34,541 bases of DNA, taken from Candidatus Aminicenantota bacterium (GTDB lineage Bacteria > Acidobacteriota > Aminicenantia > Aminicenantales > UBA4085). The notes under the pieces were generated by a model. That model did no database searches, was not told where the DNA came from, and was given only the letters and a program-made list of their open reading frames with translations. Where the stretch lies: NCBI GenBank assembly GCA_026393895.1, contig JAPKZG010000040.1, forward strand, positions 1-34,541, in the 5' to 3' direction. Made by a program: the position numbers and the translations under genes. Below, piece by piece: positions 31,208 through 34,541 of this stretch. How positions within the stretch are numbered: the stretch's first letter is position 1; each line of letters begins with the position of its first letter.

Positions 31208-32315
31208 ATGGCCAGCCGAGTCGCGACAATCATCATGGCGGGCGGGCAGGGGAGTCGGCTCTATCCCTTGACGAAAGTCCGGAGCAAGCCGGCCGTTCCG
31301 ATCGCCGGCCGTTTCCGGATCATCGACATCTCGATCTCCAACTGCATTCATTCCGATTACCGTAGAATTTTTATCCTGACCCAGTTCGCCAGCGAATCGT
31401 TGCACCGTCATATCTTCTCCACCTACCGGTTCGACAACTTCCACAAGGATTTCATCGCCATCCTGGCGGCCCAACAGACCCTCGAAAAGCGGGGCTGGTT
31501 CCAGGGGACGGCCGACGCCGTCCGGCAGAACCTCTCATCCATCGAGGGTGCGGGCGATTTATTTTTAATCCTTTCGGGTGACCATCTCTACCGGATGGAC
31601 TACCGGAAGTTCGTCGAGGCCCACGTAAAGACCGGGGCGGACATTTCGATCTCGGTGATTCCGGTGAGCCGGGAATCTCTTCAACTGGAAAGTTCTGAAA
31701 AACCTTCTGGAGAGCACGACCGCCGAGGATTTCGGAAGACAGATCATCCCCCAGGCTATTCACGAATACCGGGTCTTTGCCCATTTCTTCGACGGCTACT
31801 GGGAGGATATCGGGACGATTCCCAACTTTTTCGAGGCAAATATCGGCCTGACCAATACCCTGCCGCGGTTCAATTTCTACGACGAGGAGAAGCCGGTCTT
31901 CAGCATGCCTCGGTTTCTTCCCGGGTCGAAAATTCTCGACGCCGAGGTCCATGAATCGATTCTCTGCGAGGGAAGCATCATCAACCGGGCGTTCATCCGC
32001 CAATCGCTCGTCGGCATCCGTTCGCGGATCGGCGAGGGGTCGCAGCTGGAACGGACAGTCATGATGGGCGCGGATTATTATGAATCCGGCGTGGAACTTC
32101 GCGAGGCCGCGGCCCAGGGGATTCCCCCGATCGGGGTCGGCCGGGATTGCGAGATCCGTAACGTCATTCTTGATAAGAACGCCCGGATCGGCGACGGCGT
32201 CAAGCTGATCAACGCCGCCGGGGTCCAAAGCCGGGAATGCGGCGAAGTCTGCATCGTCGATGGCATCATCGTCGTGCCGAAGAATTCGGTCGTCCCATCC
32301 GGAACCGTCGTCTAG
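31208..32315 (+). pseudogene. glgC: Glucose-1-phosphate adenylyltransferase with internal deletion and frame change
   Basis: ATG at 31208 has a strong AAAGGAGG ribosome-binding site. The first part reads as intact GlgC: IIMAGGQGSRLYPLTKVRSK (nucleotide loop), RFRIIDISISNCIHSDYRRI, FQGTADAVRQNL and LILSGDHLYRMDY. After VIPVSRE (ending about 31675) the frame changes. From 31677 the +1 frame reads LFNWKVLKNLLESTTAEDFG, then HFFDGYWEDIGTIPNFFEAN and the left-handed beta-helix to a TAG at 32315. In homologues about 55 residues lie between these blocks, including the EKP and SMGIY substrate-site motifs. So a deletion that is not a multiple of three has removed them. The enzyme makes ADP-glucose for glycogen; this copy cannot be functional unless the junction is an assembly fault. 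Confidence 0.88.
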
Positions 32316-32436
32316 CGCCGACTTCCGGGATGGGGCTATCCAAAGGCACTTTGTCCCGTCAGGCACGATCATTTGACAATGATATGCCGAGACGGCACTA
32401 TCCAAAGCGATTGTACCTTTGGGAACGATCGTCTAG
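32259..32436 (+). repeat. Three degenerate copies of the GlgC C-terminal tail code, 62-bp period
   Basis: Copy 1 is the real glgC end (DGIIVVPKNSVVPSGTVV, stop at 32313-32315). Copy 2 (32329-32376) reads DGAIQRHFVPSGTII and a TGA. Copy 3 (32391-32436) reads DGTIQSD, then after a 2-nt loss VPLGTIV and a TAG. Corresponding points lie 62 bp apart (32274, 32336, 32398). Copies 2 and 3 share GAyGGsrCTATCCAAAG. Confidence 0.7.
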
Positions 32437-32460
32437 GGCGACGATCACCGTTGATTTTTG

Positions 32461-32489
32461 TTGAAACCTCGCGGGCGTCCCGCTAAAAT
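32461..32489 (+). promoter_or_regulatory. lemA: Promoter of the lemA-TPM operon
   Basis: TTGAAA (32461-32466), 17-bp spacer, TAAAAT (32484-32489), 50 nt before the lemA ATG. The spacer carries a perfect inverted repeat, GCGGG (32471-32475) / CCCGC (32479-32483), a possible operator. Confidence 0.65.
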
Positions 32490-32538
32490 AACCGGCGGAC
32501 GGATTTTCCGTATATTCTCGGGAAGGGAGAGAAAAGAA

Positions 32539-33183
32539 ATGGCAAACGAAACACCTCAAATCCCGGCGGCCGCGCCCAGAAAGCGATTCGGTTTCCTGGG
32601 CGGACTGGGGATCCTCGTCGTCCTCGTCGTCATCCTTGCCCTCTGGGTCGTTGGTGCCTACAACACCCTCAACAAGCTCGACCAAAGTGTCCGGTCGCAG
32701 TGGGCCCAGGTTGAAAACGTCTACCAGCGCCGGGCGGATTTGGTCCCGAACCTGGTCGAGACGGTCAAAGGCGCGGCCAATTTCGAAAAAGAAACGTACA
32801 CGGCCGTCACCGAAGCCCGGGCCAAAGTCGGCCAGATCCAGGTCGGAGCGGACGTCGTCAACAATCCCGAGGCCTTCGCCAAGTTCGAACAGGCCCAGGG
32901 CGAATTGGGCTCCGCCCTGTCGCGGCTTCTGGTCGCCGTCGAGGCTTACCCCGATCTCAAGGCAACTCAAAATTTCCGCGATCTCCAAGTGCAACTCGAA
33001 GGAACGGAAAACCGGATCACCCAGGAACGGCGGGTTTTCAACGAGACCGCCCAGGCGTTCAATACCAAGAGGATGAGTTTTCCCACGGTCGTGATCGCCG
33101 GATTCTTCGGCCACCGGTTCGCCGAGAAATCCTACTTCAAGGCCCAAGCCGGCGCCGAAACCGCTCCGGCTGTGAAGTTCTGA
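32539..33183 (+). CDS. lemA: LemA family membrane-anchored protein
   Basis: 214 residues from ATG 32539 after GGGAGAGAAAAG; the frame extends to 32458 without a start signal. One N-terminal membrane span (FLGGLGILVVLVVILALWVV) is followed by the diagnostic NTLNKLDQSVRSQWAQVENVYQRRADLVPNLVETVKG, FAKFEQAQGELGSALSRLLVAVEAYPDLKA and ITQERRVFNETAQAFN, then SFPTVVIAGFFG near the end. The rest is helical, with a short cytoplasmic N-terminus and an external helical domain. LemA proteins commonly sit next to TPM-domain genes, as here, but their biochemical role is unclear. Confidence 0.96.
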   Translation: MANETPQIPAAAPRKRFGFLGGLGILVVLVVILALWVVGAYNTLNKLDQSVRSQWAQVENVYQRRADLVPNLVETVKGAANFEKETYTAVTEARAKVGQIQVGADVVNNPEAFAKFEQAQGELGSALSRLLVAVEAYPDLKATQNFRDLQVQLEGTENRITQERRVFNETAQAFNTKRMSFPTVVIAGFFGHRFAEKSYFKAQAGAETAPAVKF

Positions 33184-33208
33184 TCCCCGTTTTTTCCGGA
33201 CCGGCGCG

Positions 33209-33961
33209 ATGAGGCGGCCTCTCGGCCTGCGGACCCGGCGCGGAGTCATAACCGCCCCGGGGATATTCCTTCTCTGCGGGATCGTCTTTGCCGCCCAAGC
33301 GAACCGGATTCCTCCGCCGCCCGACCGTTGGGCGACCGACGAAGCGGGGTTCATTTCCGCCGGAACGCGGGCCGAAATCGATACCCGGCTCGAAGCGTAC
33401 GAACGGGAAACGGGCCATCAGGTTCTGCTTTATATCACCCGGACGACCGGGGACATGCCGCTCGAGGATTTCACGGCTAGGTCCTTTGCCGCCTGGAAGG
33501 TCGGGCGCAAGGGCCTGGACGACGGCCTGGTTCTTTTCATTTTCGCCGATGATCATAAAATCCGGGTCGAAACCGGCTACGGATTGGAAGGCATCGTTCC
33601 CGATGCCGTCGCCGGGCGGGTGATCAACAACATCCTGGTCCCCGGGATTCAGCGGGGCGACGCCGACGGAGCGGTCCGGGAGGCCGTGTCCTCCCTTTTG
33701 GAGACGATCTCCGGGAAGACCGCGCCCGGGACCGGCGAGCCCGTGCGCTCGCGGACGTCCTCGGAAGGCGAAATCCCTCCTCTCTTCATGATCATCGCCG
33801 GGATCATATTCCTGATCATCCTGATCACGAATCCCCGCCTGGCCCTCTGGCTGCTCTACACCTTGCTTTCGGGAGGAGGGCGGGGCGGCGGAGGCGGCGG
33901 CGGGGGGTTCAGCGGAGGCGGCGGACGTTCCGGAGGCGGCGGCGCTTCCGGGGGATGGTGA
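33209..33961 (+). CDS. TPM-domain protein (YgcG-like) with glycine-rich tail
   Basis: 250 residues. An N-terminal signal sequence (PGIFLLCGIVFAAQA) precedes the TPM domain (residues about 40-165: WATDEAGFISAGTRAEIDTRL, TGHQVLLYITRTTGDMPLEDFTAR, GLDDGLVLFIFADDHKIRVETGYGLEGIVPDA, VINNILVPGIQRGD). Next comes a membrane span (LFMIIAGIIFLIILIT) and a Gly/Ser-rich end. This is the standard layout of the family that accompanies LemA. It probably faces the periplasm and is anchored in the inner membrane. It lies 25 nt after lemA. Confidence 0.92.
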   Translation: MRRPLGLRTRRGVITAPGIFLLCGIVFAAQANRIPPPPDRWATDEAGFISAGTRAEIDTRLEAYERETGHQVLLYITRTTGDMPLEDFTARSFAAWKVGRKGLDDGLVLFIFADDHKIRVETGYGLEGIVPDAVAGRVINNILVPGIQRGDADGAVREAVSSLLETISGKTAPGTGEPVRSRTSSEGEIPPLFMIIAGIIFLIILITNPRLALWLLYTLLSGGGRGGGGGGGGFSGGGGRSGGGGASGGW

Positions 33962-33973
33962 CGGAGAACGGCC

Positions 33974-34426
33974 ATGGGAATCATATTTCGTTCACGTTGG
34001 CTTGCCCGGATCGACGAGGGTCGCATCCGTCAGGTGATCGCCGAAGCCGAACAACGAACGTCCGGGGAAATCCGGGTATCCGTTTCCCGGTATTTTTGGG
34101 GCCCCGTCCGGCCGGTGGCCGAGCGGGCGTTCCGCCGTCTCAAGATGAAGGAGACCCGGGACCGCAACGGGATTCTCTTTTTCGTCGTCCCGTCCCGCCG
34201 CCGTTTCGTCGTTCTGGGCGACGAAGGAATCCACGCCCACGCCGGCCAGGAATTTTGGACCCGAACGGCCGCCGCTCTTTCCGGCCGGTTTCGAAAAGGC
34301 GAATTCACCGAGGGGTTGATCGACGGCATCCGGACCGCCGGCGAGTGCTTGGCCGCTCATTTTCCCTACGACAAGACGACAGACGTAAATGAACTCTCGG
34401 ACGAAATCGATTACGGGCGAAGCTAG
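33974..34426 (+). CDS. Second, stand-alone TPM-domain protein
   Basis: 150 residues, ATG at 33974, 12 nt after the previous gene. IDEGRIRQVIAEAEQRTSGEIRVSVSRYFWG, RDRNGILFFVVPSRRRFVVLGDEGIHAHAGQEFW and FRKGEFTEGLIDGIRTAGECLAAHFP form one TPM domain. There is no signal peptide and no membrane span, so unlike its neighbour it should be cytoplasmic or peripheral. LemA / TPM-membrane / TPM-soluble triplets recur in bacteria. Function is not established. Confidence 0.9.
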   Translation: MGIIFRSRWLARIDEGRIRQVIAEAEQRTSGEIRVSVSRYFWGPVRPVAERAFRRLKMKETRDRNGILFFVVPSRRRFVVLGDEGIHAHAGQEFWTRTAAALSGRFRKGEFTEGLIDGIRTAGECLAAHFPYDKTTDVNELSDEIDYGRS

Positions 34427-34433
34427 CCGGGCG

Positions 34434-34541
34434 ATGAAACTTCTGGAAATCATCCCGGCGAGCGGCTCCCGCATCGTCCACGACGGCGCCCGGCGGTTGT
34501 ACACCGGCGACCCGAATTGGATTGCGCCGTTGGACATGGAA
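34434..34541 (+). CDS. N-terminal fragment of an uncharacterised protein, possibly a GNAT-type acyltransferase
   Basis: The frame is open from ATG 34434 to the window end (36 codons): MKLLEIIPASGSRIVHDGA, then RRLYTGDPNWIAPLDME. The RLYTGDPNWIAPL stretch resembles the opening of a family of roughly 370-residue acyltransferase-like proteins (YxxDPNWVPPL), but the fragment is too short to be sure. It starts 7 nt after the TPM gene and probably belongs to the same operon. Confidence 0.5.
   Translation, partial: MKLLEIIPASGSRIVHDGARRLYTGDPNWIAPLDME

Noticed and set aside
32329-32376. A small independent gene encoding the DGAIQRHF peptide
   Set aside because: There is no start codon with a ribosome-binding site in that frame; the similarity to the GlgC tail explains it better.
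1-34541. CRISPR arrays, tRNA/rRNA genes, prophage or intact insertion sequences
   Set aside because: No regularly spaced repeats, tRNA-like cloverleafs, integrases or transposases were seen on reading both strands.

Overview
The window is a GC-rich bacterial chromosome segment packed with genes on both strands. A signal-peptide-bearing outer-membrane barrel points to a diderm cell. A flavodiiron protein and a two-subunit glycine decarboxylase suggest an anaerobic or microaerophilic lifestyle. An uncultured Acidobacteriota/Aminicenantes-type lineage would fit, but this is an impression from the gene set and protein style, not a demonstrated assignment. No tRNA, rRNA, CRISPR array, phage or intact insertion sequence was found.

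Layout. 1-3257 (minus strand): an acyl-ACP thioesterase, a DUF1848 iron-sulfur protein and a truncated tex. 3413-7013 (plus): a DUF1846 protein behind a textbook promoter, an unknown membrane protein and a DHA2-type MFS exporter. 7087-8265 (plus): an FprA-type flavodiiron protein. 8291-10479 (minus): a DHH-like putative phosphoesterase with motifs in unusual order, then mutY. 10544-15111 (minus): a gliding-type ABC cassette (ATPase, ABC-2 permease, GldG-like protein, DUF4340 protein), the last gene frameshifted. 15257-19558 (minus): a hybrid sensor kinase and argS. 19634-22954: a parvulin lipoprotein, an outer-membrane barrel, a cytoplasmic-looking papain-family protease and a cupin. 23074-30347 (plus): gcvT-gcvH-gcvPA-gcvPB-glyQ-glyS, which joins glycine cleavage to glycyl-tRNA charging in one tightly coupled operon. 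30375-30821 (minus): a PilZ protein. 31208-32315 (plus): a broken glgC. 32539 to the end (plus): lemA, two TPM-domain genes and the start of a further gene.

The most unusual signals are not whole genes. Downstream of the glgC stop codon there are two further degenerate copies of the sequence encoding the GlgC C-terminal tail, spaced exactly 62 bp apart, with differences concentrated at third codon positions. glgC itself lacks an internal stretch of roughly 55 codons and changes frame at the junction. The roughly 365-bp non-coding stretch before glgC holds two strong hairpins, a duplicated 14-mer and a distant 9-bp inverted repeat. Several minus-strand genes (argS, mutY, the DHH-like gene) have a -10 element only 6-9 nt from the start codon and no Shine-Dalgarno, which suggests leaderless transcripts. 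Promoter calls are consensus matches made by eye.
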